64,000 bases of DNA from Leifsonia psychrotolerans. Lineage in GTDB: Bacteria; Actinomycetota; Actinomycetes; Actinomycetales; Microbacteriaceae. The notes under the pieces were generated by a model, which was given only the letters and a program-made list of their open reading frames with translations, ran no database searches and was not told the origin of the DNA. Position numbers and translations under genes: made by a program. Positions 63,048 through 64,000 of the stretch are shown piece after piece; within the stretch, counting starts at the first letter, position 1, and every line of letters begins with the position of its first letter. Where the stretch lies: positions 806,001 to 870,000 of the forward strand of contig NZ_JACCFM010000001.1 of the NCBI RefSeq assembly GCF_013410665.1, given 5' to 3'.

Positions 63048-63065
63048 TATCTTGACATCGAGATA
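63048..63065. promoter_or_regulatory. Palindrome upstream of acn
   Basis: TATCTTGACATCGAGATA is an imperfect 18-bp palindrome (TATCT/AGATA arms) that includes TTGACA (63052-63057). It lies 11 bp after the ATPase gene and ~130 bp before the aconitase start, and looks like a winged-helix repressor site; the regulator is unknown. Confidence 0.5.
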
Positions 63066-63098
63066 GTTTTCTCGCGGGGCAGGCCGGTTCCAGCGGCC

Positions 63099-63117
63099 CG
63101 CAGTTAGGCTAACCTTG
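63099..63117. promoter_or_regulatory. DtxR/IdeR-like iron box upstream of acn
   Basis: The core GTTAG-G-CTAAC (63103-63113) is a perfect inverted repeat. Aligned with the 19-bp IdeR consensus, the central 13 positions GTTAGGCTAACCT all match and the outer six do not. Iron-dependent control of aconitase, a 4Fe-4S enzyme, would make sense. Confidence 0.5.
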
Positions 63118-63197
63118 CTGGCAATAGTGGGGTTCGGGCCACAAAGATTAGGTTTGGTCGGCGGCTTCCCGTCGGCTTCGTCGAAGGAGAGGGCATC

Positions 63198-64000
63198 GTG
63201 TCTGAGCTTGGTAAAACGGTGGTAAATAGTTTTGGGGCACAAGACACCCTGCGCGTCGGTGAGAACGACTACGAAGTCTTTCGTCTCGACGCGGTAGCCG
63301 GTTACGAGAAGCTTCCGTTCAGCCTCAAGGTGCTGCTCGAGAACCTTCTGCGCACCGAAGACGGCGCAAACGTCACCAAGGCACAGATCGAGGCCCTGGG
63401 CTCCTGGGTTCCCACCGCGGAACCCGACACCGAGATCCAGTTCACGCCCGCTCGCGTGATCATGCAGGACTTCACCGGCGTGCCCTGCATCGTCGACCTC
63501 GCCACCATGCGTGAGGCCGTCTCTGCTCTCGGTGGCGATCCCAACAAGATCAACCCCCTTGCTCCGGCCGAGATGGTCATCGACCACTCCGTCATCGCCG
63601 ACCTCTTCGGCACCGAGGACGCCCTCGCGCGGAACGTCGAGATCGAGTATGAGCGCAACGGTGAGCGGTACCAGTTCCTGCGTTGGGGCCAGACCGCGTT
63701 CGAAGACTTCAAGGTCGTTCCGCCCGGAACCGGTATCGTGCACCAGGTCAATATTGAGTACCTGGCTCGCGTCACGATGACCCGTACCGTCAACGGCGTG
63801 CTGCAGGCTTACCCCGATTCCTGTGTCGGCACCGACTCGCACACGACCATGGTCAACGGCCTGGGCGTGCTCGGTTGGGGCGTGGGCGGAATCGAGGCCG
63901 AGGCTGCCATGCTCGGCCAGCCCGTCTCCATGCTCATCCCCAAGGTCGTCGGCTTCAAGCTGACCGGCTCGATCCCCACAGCTGTGACCGCAACGGATGT
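63198..64000 (+). CDS. acn: Aconitate hydratase (AcnA type), N-terminal part
   Basis: TCA-cycle enzyme interconverting citrate and isocitrate through a 4Fe-4S cluster. The first ~267 residues are present and the gene runs off the right edge. [52 protein letters not shown], and [30 protein letters not shown] are the AcnA/IRP blocks with active-site Asp, His and Ser residues. The cluster cysteines lie mostly beyond the window. The GTG at 63198 has GAAGGAGAG upstream. Two operator-like palindromes precede it. Confidence 0.97.
   Translation, partial: MSELGKTVVNSFGAQDTLRVGENDYEVFRLDAVAGYEKLPFSLKVLLENLLRTEDGANVTKAQIEALGSWVPTAEPDTEIQFTPARVIMQDFTGVPCIVDLATMREAVSALGGDPNKINPLAPAEMVIDHSVIADLFGTEDALARNVEIEYERNGERYQFLRWGQTAFEDFKVVPPGTGIVHQVNIEYLARVTMTRTVNGVLQAYPDSCVGTDSHTTMVNGLGVLGWGVGGIEAEAAMLGQPVSMLIPKVVGFKLTGSIPTAVTATD

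Overview
This window looks like ordinary chromosomal DNA from a high-GC actinobacterium, most probably Microbacteriaceae (Cryobacterium/Leifsonia/Salinibacterium-like). The grounds are gene content and order: aceE beside an AhpE-type peroxiredoxin, rpiB-nei, tig-clpP1-clpP2-clpX, valS and ileS of the archaeal/eukaryote-like type, ileS-folC-DUF4233-ndk-rne-rplU-rpmA-obg-proBA-nadD-rsfS, and the actinobacterial cluster sepH/DUF4193/DUF3093/dut/DUF3710/DUF3159. GTG and TTG starts are frequent. The genus is an inference. I see no phage, IS element, CRISPR array or plasmid gene.

Layout. 1-8 kb: aceE (cut by the left edge), ahpE, tRNA-Val, a DUF2127 protein, a lipoprotein divergent from a NarL-type two-component system, and a large APC-superfamily permease. 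8-14 kb: Nif3 and zinc-ribbon proteins, RNase P RNA, polyphosphate glucokinase, rpiB, a Nei-type glycosylase, PaiB, a decayed stretch and tRNA-Gly. 14-20 kb: tRNA-Pro, trigger factor, the Clp protease genes and a BenE-type transporter. 20-32 kb (mostly minus strand): Dcp peptidase, a methyltransferase, the valS-GNAT-small protein operon, and a complete peptide-type ABC importer divergent from a TetR regulator, with a paired operator-like repeat between them. 32-49 kb: a T-box-controlled ileS and a long run of housekeeping genes through rne, ribosomal proteins L21/L27, obg, proline synthesis, nadD and rsfS, ending in tRNA-Ala. 49-58 kb: accessory metabolism (SDR reductase, YchJ, GH1 beta-glucosidase, hemerythrin, MpaB-like, YceI, FUSC). 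56-64 kb: sepH, the dut cluster, a CtpE-like P-type ATPase and the start of aconitase.

The genes form recognisable functional groups. Protein folding and turnover: tig, clpP1P2X, dcp. Translation: valS, ileS, rplU, rpmA, obg, rsfS, rnpB, rne and four tRNAs. Central metabolism: aceE, acn, ppgK, rpiB. Redox: ahpE, VKOR, hemerythrin. Peptide uptake: the dpp-like operon.

Nothing here amounts to a convincing new multi-gene system. The most notable non-coding signals are the tandem TetR-type operators at 31.9 kb, a near-perfect 29-bp-arm palindrome at 38.5 kb next to a 9-bp tandem repeat, an 8-bp tandem repeat at 55.35 kb, a degenerate repeat grown from the dcp 3' end, the ultrashort T-box before ileS, a stem-loop-rich rne leader, and an iron-box-like site plus a second palindrome before acn.
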